DNA of 64,000 nt, taken from Paenibacillus tyrphae (lineage in GTDB: Bacteria; Bacillota; Bacilli; Paenibacillales; NBRC-103111). Below, one piece after another: positions 33,431 to 42,773 of the stretch. Every line of letters starts with the position of its first letter. The stretch's first letter is position 1. A program made the position numbers and the translations under genes. Under the pieces are notes generated by a model. That model was not told the DNA's origin, did no database searches, and worked only from the letters and a program-made list of their open reading frames with translations. The DNA lies in NCBI RefSeq assembly GCF_024158745.1, contig NZ_JAMZAW010000033.1, positions 26,893 to 90,892 on the forward strand, in the 5' to 3' direction.

Positions 33431-34281
33431 TGGTGGCATCCGCACAAAAGATGACATGGATGCAGTTGCTTTATTACTTCTTCCTGACGGGCTTGGGCCT
33501 TGTGATGGTCTATCCGCTCATTTGGCTGCTGTTCGCCTCTTTTAAATCAAATTCGGAAATCTTCGGCAGTATTCATTTGCTGCCTAAAGAGTATGTCTGG
33601 GATTCGTTCCGCAACGGCTGGGAAGGCAGCGGGCAGTATACGTTCGGCACGTTTTTTCTCAATACGTTCATCCTCGTCATACCGACGGTCGTATTTACGG
33701 TCGTCTCCAGTCTGCTCGTGGCCTACGGATTTGCTAGATTCACGTTTCCGCTGAAAAAATTGTTTTTCGCTTTGATGATCTCGACGCTCTTCCTGCCGGC
33801 GGCAGTCACCGTCATTCCGAGATTCATGCTCTTCGGCCAGTTGGGCTGGTTGAACAGCTATTACCCGTTTATCGTGCCGGCTTTGTGCGGCGGCGGTCCG
33901 TTTTTTATTTTTCTGCTTATTCAGTTCCTTAGAGGGCTGCCGAAGGAGCTCGACGAGTCGGCGAAAATGGACGGCGGCCATTCGTTCACCATTCTGATCC
34001 GAATATTGCTTCCTCTCTCCAAGGCGGCGCTTTTCTCGGCGGGCATTTTCCAGTTTATTTGGACATGGAACGATTTTTTCGGCCAGCTCATTTATATCAA
34101 CAGCGTAAAAAAATTCACCATATCGCTGGCTTTGAGAATGTCTCTCGATGTTGCGGCTTCCGTGGAATGGAACCGGATTCTGGCCATGTCTTCGGCAGCG
34201 ATGATTCCCAGCGTGCTGCTGTATTTCTTCGCGCAAAAATATTTTGTCGAAGGCATTGCGACGACCGGATTGAAGGGATAG
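33430..34281 (+). CDS. Sugar ABC importer permease (MalG/UgpE type)
   Basis: Second permease, 283 aa, six helices, with the EAA loop as ELDESAKMDGGHSFTILI near 175. Its start overlaps the preceding stop. The secreted GH95-like gene follows 18 bases later, so importer and enzyme are in one operon. Confidence 0.93.
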   Translation: MVASAQKMTWMQLLYYFFLTGLGLVMVYPLIWLLFASFKSNSEIFGSIHLLPKEYVWDSFRNGWEGSGQYTFGTFFLNTFILVIPTVVFTVVSSLLVAYGFARFTFPLKKLFFALMISTLFLPAAVTVIPRFMLFGQLGWLNSYYPFIVPALCGGGPFFIFLLIQFLRGLPKELDESAKMDGGHSFTILIRILLPLSKAALFSAGIFQFIWTWNDFFGQLIYINSVKKFTISLALRMSLDVAASVEWNRILAMSSAAMIPSVLLYFFAQKYFVEGIATTGLKG

Positions 34282-34299
34282 TTAACGGGGAGGTAACGT

Positions 34300-37017
34300 A
34301 TGAAAAACAAAAGAATGGTTAGCCTTGTTCTGATATTAGCGTTAATAGCAACGATGCTGCCGACCGCCATGGTGTTTGGGGAAAGCACGCCGGATATCGC
34401 AGGAGCACGCGCGGATACGGAAGCGCCCACAGCACCGACGGGCCTCAGAGCCGGGGAAATTACCGATACGGCCGTCGTTCTGAACTGGCTTGCCTCCAAA
34501 GATAATGAAGGCGTGATGCAGTATGAGATCAGCTATGGGACGAAGACAATACTGACCGAGAACACGAATGTGACGATTCCGGATTTGCTGCCGGATACCC
34601 CCTATGCGTTTCAGGTCAAAGCCAGAGATGCGGCCGGCAACCTGTCGGAGGCGGCTTCGTTAAACCTGGCGACCAAGCGCAGCCAGAACGATCATGCCAA
34701 GTCGGATTGGCAGGAATTGCAGAGTCTCGCTCCTTCCCGCATGACAGGCGTTTATACCAAATTGCCCGGCGGTTTTAAAGGGTATGCGGACGGTCCGCTG
34801 CTGGGAAATGGCGATATCGGCACCGTGTCGGGCGGTACGGCCGATTCGCAGACGATTTATATCGATAAAAACGATTTTTGGATGAAAAGCAGCAAATTGG
34901 CAGTCGGCGGAGTGACGATAACCAATAAAGCGCACGACACGAGTTCCGCCCCGTCCTATCGTTATGAGCAGGATATGTTGAATGCGGAAGTAAGAGCGGA
35001 CGTGACCTTGAAAAATGTCCAGCTCAAAATGAAAACGTGGGTCGATGCGAACAGCAATTTGGTAATAACCGAACTTCGGACGCAAGCCGCCGTACCCGTT
35101 CCGTTAACGGTTGACGTATGGGTTCCGGAAGCGGCCGACAAGCCGTTTAAGTCGGGGACGGATGCCGCCCGCGGCGTGTTATGGGCCGCTCGCGAAAGCT
35201 CCGCGAACCAAGCGCCGAAGGAGTGGATGTCCAGAACGGTATTGGCCACGCGACTGCTCGGAGCGCCGCTTACGGACTTCCGTTCGTCCGGCGGCAGGGC
35301 ACAAGCCGAATTTATTATGCAGCCGAATACGACCGTAACGCTTGTCACGCAAGTTAGCGGCGGGGGCGGGGAAAACCCGGACGTTCCCGAAGCGGCGAGC
35401 TATTTGAAATTAGCTCAATCCAGGGTCATGGGAGCGACACCGGCAGCGATTGCCGCGCAGCATGAAGCGCACCTGGCATGGTGGAAAAACTTCTGGCTCA
35501 AGTCGTATGTGGTTACGAACGACGAGTGGTTCGATAAATATTATTTCGGAGCTTTGTATGCGCTGGCAGCGAGCAACCGGACGGGCAAAGCAGCCCCGGG
35601 CATTTTTGGCAGCTGGGTTACGAACGATTCGCCGGGGTGGGGGGCGCGGTACTTTTTGAACTATAACTTCGAGAACCCGTACTGGGGCGTGTTTTCCAGC
35701 AACCGGCCCGAGCTGGCGGACGCCTATTTCGATCAGGTGCTGGGCTATGTGCCTTACGGCATCAACCGCACGCATGAAGCGGGATACCGCGGCTTCTCGA
35801 CAACCCGGTCGTTAGCGAGGCCGTACGGCCCGGCGACGATCGGATGGGACCCGACCCGTATTCCGGTTAGTCCGGTCGCTCCTGTGAAAACCAGATCCAA
35901 ACTGAACGACCAATTGATGCTGGGAGCGTATTTGGCTACAAACTTTATCAACCATTATACGTACACGAAAGATAAGGAGTTTTTGCGAAACAAGGCTTAT
36001 CCGTACCTCCTCTCGCTTGCCGATTTCTGGGAAGATTACTTGGTGGTGGAGAACGGCAAATATGTCATCAAGGACAGCGCGCCGCGTGAGGCAAACGAGC
36101 ACGACGACAACTCCATTCTGGACATCGCCATGGTCAAATTTTTGATGAAGGGGCTTATTACGGCAAGCCGGGATTTGGATGTCGATGCCGCCCGGCGTGC
36201 CAAGTGGCAGGATATTATCGACAAATTAGCCGCTTATCCTACGTTCGTATACTCCGTAACCGGAAAAGAAGTGTTCAAAGAGTCCGATTCTTATATCGAC
36301 AGCAAGACCGGTAAACGGATTGTCAATCCGGGACGACCGTTTATCGGGGGGACGAATGTGAAGGGGCCTTGGCATGCCGTGATGACGGGCTTGTTCTGGC
36401 CAAGCGATGAGATTAATTTGAGCACGACTTCGCGTTTGAAGCAGATCGCGCTGAATACGATTGAGGCATACGGTTCCTGGGAACAGACGAATTCGTTCGC
36501 CATGCAATTTCCGGCGGCGGTGCGGATCGGCTACGATGTGGACGAAGTATTGTCCAATTTCAAAAAAATCATCAGCTCCAGCAATAGCAGCTCCTTGCTG
36601 ATGCGCAACAACCTGACGGTCTACCAAAAAGGCGGCGGCATCGAGACATCCGGCAGCGTGGAAACCATTAACGCCTTAATGCTGCAAAGCTATTTCGACG
36701 AGAGCAGAGGAAAAGACGTGATCCATCTGTTCCCCATGCTGCCGAAAAATAAGTATCCGGAGGCGCATTTCAGACAACTGCGGGCCAGAGGAGCATTCGT
36801 GGTATCGAGCGCACTTCATGGAGGAGCGATCGCTGACGTGAGACTGACCAGCGAAAAGGGCGGTACCGTCCATATCGTGAACCCGTTCGGCGCCGGTCAA
36901 GTTCAGGTGGTGAAAATAGACGGTACGAGCGAGGTTCCCGTTAGGGTTGACCAGGCTCAGGGACTGATTACGTTCCAAACCGAAGCGAGTGCGACTTACA
37001 AGCTGCGTGCGAATTAA
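34300..37017 (+). CDS. Secreted GH95-like glycoside hydrolase with FN3 domain
   Basis: Exported enzyme, 905 aa. A signal peptide (about 1-28) is followed by a fibronectin-III domain (about 44-128) and a GH95-like region from about 140 to the end. An N-terminal beta domain opens GPLLGNGDIGTVSGG; the (alpha/alpha)6 barrel has NYNFENPYWGVFSSN, TKDKEFLRNKAYPYL and ANEHDDNSILDIA; a C-terminal beta domain ends the protein. GH95 enzymes remove alpha-L-fucose or alpha-L-galactose, but this is a distant relative, so the sugar is uncertain. It probably releases the sugar that the importer takes up. The annotation DUF5703/GH95-like is equally possible. Confidence 0.78.
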   Translation: MKNKRMVSLVLILALIATMLPTAMVFGESTPDIAGARADTEAPTAPTGLRAGEITDTAVVLNWLASKDNEGVMQYEISYGTKTILTENTNVTIPDLLPDTPYAFQVKARDAAGNLSEAASLNLATKRSQNDHAKSDWQELQSLAPSRMTGVYTKLPGGFKGYADGPLLGNGDIGTVSGGTADSQTIYIDKNDFWMKSSKLAVGGVTITNKAHDTSSAPSYRYEQDMLNAEVRADVTLKNVQLKMKTWVDANSNLVITELRTQAAVPVPLTVDVWVPEAADKPFKSGTDAARGVLWAARESSANQAPKEWMSRTVLATRLLGAPLTDFRSSGGRAQAEFIMQPNTTVTLVTQVSGGGGENPDVPEAASYLKLAQSRVMGATPAAIAAQHEAHLAWWKNFWLKSYVVTNDEWFDKYYFGALYALAASNRTGKAAPGIFGSWVTNDSPGWGARYFLNYNFENPYWGVFSSNRPELADAYFDQVLGYVPYGINRTHEAGYRGFSTTRSLARPYGPATIGWDPTRIPVSPVAPVKTRSKLNDQLMLGAYLATNFINHYTYTKDKEFLRNKAYPYLLSLADFWEDYLVVENGKYVIKDSAPREANEHDDNSILDIAMVKFLMKGLITASRDLDVDAARRAKWQDIIDKLAAYPTFVYSVTGKEVFKESDSYIDSKTGKRIVNPGRPFIGGTNVKGPWHAVMTGLFWPSDEINLSTTSRLKQIALNTIEAYGSWEQTNSFAMQFPAAVRIGYDVDEVLSNFKKIISSSNSSSLLMRNNLTVYQKGGGIETSGSVETINALMLQSYFDESRGKDVIHLFPMLPKNKYPEAHFRQLRARGAFVVSSALHGGAIADVRLTSEKGGTVHIVNPFGAGQVQVVKIDGTSEVPVRVDQAQGLITFQTEASATYKLRAN

Positions 37018-37027
37018 AGGAATGAGC

Positions 37028-37048
37028 GAGCCCCCTTCGAGGGGGTTT
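37028..37048 (+). terminator. Gene-proximal copy of a duplicated terminator hairpin (left flank of repeat C)
   Basis: AGCCCCC-TTCGA-GGGGGTTT, followed by GCGAG and no T-tract. It is near-identical to the hairpin on the other side of repeat C. Confidence 0.7.
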
Positions 37049-37051
37049 GCG

Positions 37052-37263
37052 AGTGTTAAGAAAGTGGTCAATTGAGATAATAGAGGTTACGAGGGGGTGG
37101 GGTATCCATTTCCGACCGCTGTTGTCATCGGGAAATTTTGATTGGAAGCCGCTTGTTAGCGGAAATTTCCCGAAGACAAAGGCGGCCGCTATCGCTTCTC
37201 CAATGGATACCCCACCTCCGTATGTATCTCTATTTTTGTGAACGGCCACTTTCTCAACAAGCT
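37052..37263. repeat. Palindromic intergenic repeat, copy C (full)
   Basis: Outer edges GTGTTAAGAAAGTGG and CACTTTCTCAACAAGC. The 15-bp stem GGTGGGGTATCCATT (37096-37110) pairs perfectly with 37202-37216. An inner hairpin of CGGGAAATTT with AAATTTCCCG encloses a small GCCGC/GCGG stem. It fills most of the gap between the GH95-like gene and the MFS gene. Confidence 0.88.
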
Positions 37264-37290
37264 TAAGCCCCCTTCGTGGGGGCTTCTTTA
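37264..37290 (+). terminator. Distal terminator of the importer operon (right flank of repeat C)
   Basis: AAGCCCCC-TTCGT-GGGGGCTT followed by CTTTA. It differs from the left copy at few bases. Confidence 0.75.
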
Positions 37291-37387
37291 GTAAGTAAAG
37301 ATTTTTCTATACAAAGTAATAGGTTTATTGTATATTTAGGATAATAATGGATCAGTTTCCAATGAAACCATTCCTTTACGGAGGTGT

Positions 37388-38809
37388 ATGAACACAACAA
37401 ACTCAATTTTTGACGTGAAGTACAGGGCTCTGACGATCGGTATTATTTTGGTCCTTACGACTGTAGCATTCGAAGGGCTGGCTATTACGACGATTGCCCC
37501 TAATCTGGCACAAAGCTTACAGGGCATCCATCTCTACGGCTGGATCTTCAGCGCCTTTTTATTGTCTCAAATTATAGGCACCACCGTCATGGGACAGCAG
37601 ATTGATAAGCGCGGCGTTTTCAAATCCATTCTTGCGTCTTTCGGTATCTTTGTTCTTGGTATCGTTATTGCGGCTGTTTCATTCAATATGCATATGCTTA
37701 TCGTTGGAAGAGCCTTTCAAGGCTTTGGGGCAGGCGCCCTCATCACATGTGTCTACACCAGCGTTACACTAAGCTATCCCGATGCCCTTCGAACGAAAAT
37801 TTTAGCTGCATTCTCCATGGCCTTTGTTCTGCCCTCATTAATCGGTCCCTACGTGGCAGGACTTATAGCTGCATATATTTCTTGGAGATTTGTTTTTTGG
37901 ATCGTTCTGCCTTTGATTGTGCTGGCGTTAAGCTTAACGTTTCGTTCTTTTCGAAATCTGCAAAACCTGCAAGCTCAAATGACATCGGCCCCGAAAGACA
38001 GTTCTAAAGAAATGCACGCCATCGTACTGGCCATTGGAACAGGATTGCTGTTAACCGGATTGGGTATGATTTCCGATTGGAAAGGAATTGTACTTTCTAT
38101 TGTTGGCGGACTCATCATGATTCCCTCTTTACGAAAGCTGCTTCCTCAAGGCACCTTTTCGGTAAAAAGAGGCTTGCCGGCAACCATGGCTTCCAGAGGG
38201 CTGTATGTTGCCTGCTATTTTGCCACGGAGAGCTTCGTTATCTTGGCTCTAACCGAAGTGAAAGGCTACTCGGAAGAGCTTGCGGGTCTGATTGTGGCCG
38301 CAGGAGCCTTAAGCTGGTCCGCCGCAGCGTGGCTGCAATCCAAGCTCGATGAACGAGACCGCGGTCATGGCAGAAAGAGCAGGGTAATTCTCGGTATAGG
38401 GATTATGATCGTTGGAGTAACGTTCGTGATAACAGCCATCGTATTTTCAGGCGGCGGGGTTGTCCTCGTGCTGCTTTCGCAAATCATTACAGGATTCGGC
38501 GTAGGATTAGCGAATCCGACAACCGGAGCTATTGCATTACAGCAGGCCCAGGCAGGGAAGGAAGGAGAGATATCCGCAACGCTTCAATTCGTTGATTCGT
38601 TTAGTATCGGATTGAGCATCGGAGTAAGCGGCGCTCTGATCGCCCTAAGCGAGACGCTACAATGGGGGATATTTGCCGGAGTTATGATGGCATTATCTCT
38701 CCAGTTAGGTTTCGTGCTTTTAAGTTTAGTGACATCCTTTAGGATTACAACCCGGGTTCAAGAAAGCCCTCACCCGCTTAACGAGACGGAGACGAAGCTT
38801 CCAATGTAA
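37388..38809 (+). CDS. MFS transporter, drug:H+ antiporter type
   Basis: Membrane exporter, 473 aa, 12-14 helices. It shows the MFS motif-A loop as GQQIDKRGVFK near 65-75 and GAGALITCVYTSVT in helix 4; the early length and spacing resemble DHA2 multidrug exporters. The C-terminus is hydrophilic. It probably works with the glycosyltransferase that starts 54 bases downstream, for example in export and inactivation of a toxic small molecule (inference). Confidence 0.87.
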   Translation: MNTTNSIFDVKYRALTIGIILVLTTVAFEGLAITTIAPNLAQSLQGIHLYGWIFSAFLLSQIIGTTVMGQQIDKRGVFKSILASFGIFVLGIVIAAVSFNMHMLIVGRAFQGFGAGALITCVYTSVTLSYPDALRTKILAAFSMAFVLPSLIGPYVAGLIAAYISWRFVFWIVLPLIVLALSLTFRSFRNLQNLQAQMTSAPKDSSKEMHAIVLAIGTGLLLTGLGMISDWKGIVLSIVGGLIMIPSLRKLLPQGTFSVKRGLPATMASRGLYVACYFATESFVILALTEVKGYSEELAGLIVAAGALSWSAAAWLQSKLDERDRGHGRKSRVILGIGIMIVGVTFVITAIVFSGGGVVLVLLSQIITGFGVGLANPTTGAIALQQAQAGKEGEISATLQFVDSFSIGLSIGVSGALIALSETLQWGIFAGVMMALSLQLGFVLLSLVTSFRITTRVQESPHPLNETETKLPM

Positions 38810-38863
38810 TTACGGCTTCATTGCAGAATGCGGGGAGACTCATACGATTTGGAGGTATAGAAG

Positions 38864-40081
38864 ATGGCTCGTGTGTTGGTTGTCATTACTCCGGCGGAAG
38901 GTCACGTGAATCCGTCGCTGGGATTGGTCAAGCAGTTGACGGACAACGGCGAGGAAGTTGTCTATGTATGTACGGAGGAGTATCGCGCCAGAATTGAACA
39001 AACCGGAGCCCAGTTACGGACTTATCCTTTTCCCGAAGACGCTTTTTCCCATGATCCGGTATTAAAGCCCGCGGAGTATAAGCATCCTTATCAGTTCGTC
39101 TATATGATGGTCGGCGGGATTATTCGGAAGATCGTTCCGGAAGTTCTGCGGGTTACGGCGAATGAAACGTTCGATTATTTAATTTTCGACTCCTTGATGG
39201 GCTGGGGAGGCACGATCATTGCGGAAAAGCTGGGCATCCCTGCGGTATGCTCTATCGCTTCCTTTGCTTTCGTAGAGCCTTTGGGGACGGATCAAGGCTT
39301 GGATGAAAACCGTGCGGACGTAAAGGAGCTGTATGAGGCCACGATGAAGTTGACGCGGCAATTAGCCGATGAATTTCAAGTGCGTGCCCCGGCTATGGGT
39401 GAGATTGCCAGACATGCGGGGCGATTAAAGCTCGTTTATACAAGCCGCTATTTTCAACCGCAAGCGGAAAAGCTGGACGATAGCTTTATTTTTGCCGGTC
39501 CTTCGATCGTACCGCGTCAGGATGCTCCGTCTTTCCCGTTCGAACAGCTGCACGCCCGACATCGTCAGACGGTTTACATCGCAATGGGCACCATCTTAAA
39601 TAAAGACTTGGATTTCTACAAGCTTTGCTTTGACGCATTTGGGGATTTACCGGTCACGTTCGTCTTATCTTCAGGCAGATATACGGATATGACACCGTTG
39701 AAGGATCGGATTCCCGACAATTTTATTGTACAGCCCTACGTTCCGCAGCTGGAAATGCTGCAGCATGCAGACGCTTTTATTACCCATGCGGGAATGAACA
39801 GCACAAGTGAGGCCTTGTATTACAATGTGCCTCTGGTGATGATTCCGTTAACTTCGGATCAGCCTCTTGTGGCGAAGCGGGTGGAAGAGCTGGGAGCGGG
39901 CATTGCTTTGGATAAACATAACCTCACCCCCGCTGCTTTGAGAGCTGCTTTAGCAGAAGTGCTGAGCAATCCGGCTTATAAGCGGCAGGCTCATGTCATC
40001 GGCGAATCTTTACGCCAGGCCGGCGGCTATAAGCGAGCAGCCGATGCCATAACGAATTATTTTGCCACTATCAATAGATAA
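38864..40081 (+). CDS. Macrolide-type UDP-glycosyltransferase (YjiC/MGT family, GT1)
   Basis: Cytosolic GT-B glycosyltransferase, 405 aa. The N-terminal acceptor domain opens ITPAEGHVNPSLGLV. The C-terminal donor domain has the nucleotide-sugar motif THAGMNSTSEALYYNVPLVM followed by DQP (about 306-330). In this family the enzyme moves glucose from UDP-glucose to macrolides, flavonoids or other hydroxylated compounds. GGAGG lies before the ATG. With the MFS gene it makes a likely detoxification pair; the acceptor is not predictable. Confidence 0.9.
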   Translation: MARVLVVITPAEGHVNPSLGLVKQLTDNGEEVVYVCTEEYRARIEQTGAQLRTYPFPEDAFSHDPVLKPAEYKHPYQFVYMMVGGIIRKIVPEVLRVTANETFDYLIFDSLMGWGGTIIAEKLGIPAVCSIASFAFVEPLGTDQGLDENRADVKELYEATMKLTRQLADEFQVRAPAMGEIARHAGRLKLVYTSRYFQPQAEKLDDSFIFAGPSIVPRQDAPSFPFEQLHARHRQTVYIAMGTILNKDLDFYKLCFDAFGDLPVTFVLSSGRYTDMTPLKDRIPDNFIVQPYVPQLEMLQHADAFITHAGMNSTSEALYYNVPLVMIPLTSDQPLVAKRVEELGAGIALDKHNLTPAALRAALAEVLSNPAYKRQAHVIGESLRQAGGYKRAADAITNYFATINR

Positions 40082-40089
40082 AAGAGAGG

Positions 40090-40123
40090 TCCGCTGGTCC
40101 GCTTCGCGGGCGGACAGCGGACA
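40090..40123. other. Strong GC-rich hairpin without a T-tract
   Basis: GTCCGCT and AGCGGAC form the outer stem, GTCCGC and GCGGAC the inner one, with a TTCGCGG loop region. The sequence after it is not T-rich, so it is not a typical terminator. It could be a pause or stability element for the glycosyltransferase transcript. Confidence 0.55.
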
Positions 40124-40164
40124 ACGTCTGCGGCTTGCCATCAGGGAAAAGAACAAGAAGAGGC

Positions 40165-40192
40165 TTTTCACCCGAATCGTTTCCTGTATAAT
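40165..40192 (+). promoter_or_regulatory. Candidate promoter of the membrane AraC regulator
   Basis: TTTTCA, 16 bases, perfect TATAAT at 40187-40192. If used, transcription starts near 40199, which rules out ATG 40196 as the start codon. Confidence 0.45.
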
Positions 40193-40225
40193 GGAATGAA
40201 AGCAGTTACAACTGCTATGGGAAAC

Positions 40226-42556
40226 ATGCGGGGGGCGGGCCAATTGCGTCGATTAGGAATTCGTATCAACAAACATAGCGTGATCGTCACGTGGCTCATT
40301 TCCTACATTTCGGTGCTGCTTGTTCCGATTATGATCAGCGCGATTCTATATGCCGCCACTTGGCATGTGGTGGAAACGGAAATCAACCGCGCCAACGAAT
40401 CGATGCTCCGGCAGATGGAGCAGGCGATTGACGGCAATCTGGCAGGGATCGAACGGTTAAGCCTGGAAATTGCGTTGAACCGGCGAGTAGCCGGATTTAT
40501 TAATGCGCAGCAGCCGCTTACGGACAGCGACTATTACGATTTGGTCAGTATCGCGGGCGATCTGCGGGTGTATCAGGTGGCCAACGATTTTGTCGAGCAG
40601 ATCTACATTTATTACAAAAACAGCGATACCGTATTGTCGGCCCGGGAACATATCGACAGCCGGGCGCTGTACGGGAAATTGCGCGAGAACGACGGGACGA
40701 GCTACGAGGAATGGAAGGCGTACTTCGACAAGCGGTACATTCAGGAATACGTTCCCGTTACGATGCGCGGGGATGGCGAACCGGTCAAGGCCGTCATGTA
40801 CGCCAAATCGGTCACGCTCGACCATACGGATCAGCCGGGAGCGGTGATACTGTTCGTCATCAAGGATTCGAAGCTGCTGGACAATATCGCGCCCGCCAAT
40901 CAAGCTTCGATCGCCGTCGTGGACAAGCAGAACCGCTTGGTCGCCTCGACGGGCTTCGACCATAATCCGGTTACACCGGGTTACGACCGTCTCACGAACA
41001 AGCATGGCCTGTTGTATGAGACGATCTCCGGCAAAGAGGTTGCCGTGTCCTACACGACGTCGGACAGCACGGGCTGGAAATACGTTTCGATGATTCCCGC
41101 CGAGCTGTTCGACGACAAGATGAAAACGATGAAGCTGCTCATTTACTCCAGCATTGGCCTAAGCCTTGTTATCGGCGGAATCGTGACGTTCTTGTTCTTG
41201 CGAAAAAATTACAATCCGATCAGCGTGCTGATTCGCAGCCTTTCCGTAAAGTCGGGCATTTCCTTCGACGAAGGGTCGAACGAGTACGGGTACCTGGAGG
41301 AGGCGCTCAATACGACGTTTGCCGAGAAGGAGAAGATCGACCAGCGGCTTCGCCGGCATCGCGACGCCATCCGTTCCCATTTGTTCCAGAGTCTGCTGAA
41401 GGGCAGGCTGGAGCAAAATGTTCCGGTACACGAGTCGCTCGCTGCCCACGATATCCGGCTGGCTTCGCCATACTTTGCCGTCCTTCTGTTTCACATCGAT
41501 CATTACGGCAAGCTGGATTCGTCCGGTTATCCCGATCCCCGGATGGGCAGGCTGCTGCATTTTATCATCATGAATGTGGTGGAGGAAGTGGCCGGCAGCC
41601 GCCATCACGCTTTCACGACGGAAATGGACGATATGCTGGCATGCATCGTCAATTTTGGGACGGAGCCCGATGAGGAGGAGCTGCAGCGAATCGCGGCCCA
41701 GGTCAAGTCGTTTCTGCTCGACCATTTCCATATCCGCCTGACGGCAGCGATCAGCGGCATCCATCAAGAGCTGTACGGGATTCCGCGCGCGTATCAGGAA
41801 ACGCTGGAGGCGCTGGAATACCGCCTCGTGATGGGGAGCGGGGAAATTATCCGTTACATCGATCTGCCCGGTTCGGATACGGCGCAACCATCCGGCAGCT
41901 ACTACTACCCTTTGCATGTGGAGCAGCAGCTGATAAATTTCGTCAAGACGGGCGACCACGAGAAATCGAGTGCGATGATCGACGAAATTATCGGTATCAA
42001 TGTCTCTGGCTCGTCCCTGTCCGTACCGCTGGCCAAATGTCTCATGTTCGATATGATCAGCACGCTTCTGAAAACGATGGACGAAATCGGCGCGGGAAGC
42101 AAGCGGGATTTCCTTGAGCGGGTCAATCCGGTGGACCGGTTGACCGGCTGCGAAACGATCATGGAGATGCAGGTGCAGCTTCGCGAGGTGCTGGGCGAAG
42201 TATGCCGCTTGATCCAGGAGGAGCGCAGCCAGGAGCAGAGCAGTCTGCTGAGTCAGCAGATCCTCGCCTATATAAAGGATCATTACTACGATGAAAACCT
42301 CAACATCTCGATGCTCGGCGAAGCGTTCGGGTTGACCCCGTCTTATTTGTCGAAGCAGTTCAAGACTCAGACGGGCAAGGCACTGCTCGATGTAATCAGC
42401 ATGACCCGGCTGGAGGAAGCGAAGCGCTTGCTTCCGGATGCTAAGCTGTCGGTTGCGGAAATCGCCAGAAAGGTCGGATACGCCGACATCAACACGTTCA
42501 ACCGGATTTTCAAAAAATTCGAAGGCATTACGCCGGGAAAATATAGAGAGCTCTAA
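40226..42556 (+). CDS. Membrane-bound AraC-family regulator of the second sugar locus
   Basis: One-component sensor-regulator, about 776 aa. A membrane helix at about 17-40 is followed by a dCache-like outer domain of about 260 residues and a second helix at about 304-326. A cytoplasmic linker leads to two helix-turn-helices at the C-terminus (about 675-776): NISMLGEAFGLTPSYLSKQF and VAEIARKVGYADINTFNRIF. Similar proteins in Paenibacillus sit beside Lpl-type importers and control them. ATG 40196, ATG 40226 and TTG 40244 are all in frame; the predicted promoter favours the later ones, with 40226 chosen provisionally. Confidence 0.85.
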   Translation: MRGAGQLRRLGIRINKHSVIVTWLISYISVLLVPIMISAILYAATWHVVETEINRANESMLRQMEQAIDGNLAGIERLSLEIALNRRVAGFINAQQPLTDSDYYDLVSIAGDLRVYQVANDFVEQIYIYYKNSDTVLSAREHIDSRALYGKLRENDGTSYEEWKAYFDKRYIQEYVPVTMRGDGEPVKAVMYAKSVTLDHTDQPGAVILFVIKDSKLLDNIAPANQASIAVVDKQNRLVASTGFDHNPVTPGYDRLTNKHGLLYETISGKEVAVSYTTSDSTGWKYVSMIPAELFDDKMKTMKLLIYSSIGLSLVIGGIVTFLFLRKNYNPISVLIRSLSVKSGISFDEGSNEYGYLEEALNTTFAEKEKIDQRLRRHRDAIRSHLFQSLLKGRLEQNVPVHESLAAHDIRLASPYFAVLLFHIDHYGKLDSSGYPDPRMGRLLHFIIMNVVEEVAGSRHHAFTTEMDDMLACIVNFGTEPDEEELQRIAAQVKSFLLDHFHIRLTAAISGIHQELYGIPRAYQETLEALEYRLVMGSGEIIRYIDLPGSDTAQPSGSYYYPLHVEQQLINFVKTGDHEKSSAMIDEIIGINVSGSSLSVPLAKCLMFDMISTLLKTMDEIGAGSKRDFLERVNPVDRLTGCETIMEMQVQLREVLGEVCRLIQEERSQEQSSLLSQQILAYIKDHYYDENLNISMLGEAFGLTPSYLSKQFKTQTGKALLDVISMTRLEEAKRLLPDAKLSVAEIARKVGYADINTFNRIFKKFEGITPGKYREL

Positions 42557-42576
42557 TAATAGCTGGCCCGTCCAGG

Positions 42577-42610
42577 AAAAGCCGTTCAAGCATGCTTGCG
42601 CGGCTTTTTT
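42577..42610 (+). terminator. Terminator after the AraC regulator
   Basis: AAAAGCCG and CGGCTTTTTT form the outer stem around CAAGC-AT-GCTTG. The remaining 160 bases up to the next gene hold one candidate operator. Confidence 0.9.
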
Positions 42611-42735
42611 CGGTTTTTGAATGGGGATTGCAGAAAAGCATGGCGCCATACTGCCGTTTTTAACGGTGGAGTTTCGATTTTGAATATAGCCTTCAAGGTG
42701 CGCTTCGTAGCATAATGGCCCTAAGGTGCAGCAAC

Positions 42736-42749
42736 CCGGAGTGCACACT
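42736..42749. promoter_or_regulatory. Shared operator-like motif, copy 1
   Basis: CCGGAGTGCACACT lies 24 bases before the binding-protein gene. Almost the same 14-mer (one mismatch) stands before the PL6 lyase gene. The core GTGCAC is palindromic. Confidence 0.5.
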
Positions 42750-42773
42750 TTCTCAACTTATAGGGGGATTCGC

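Noticed and set aside
41159..42748. A 529-codon reverse-strand open frame over the AraC regulator
   Set aside because: Shadow of the forward gene; no motif and no ribosome site.
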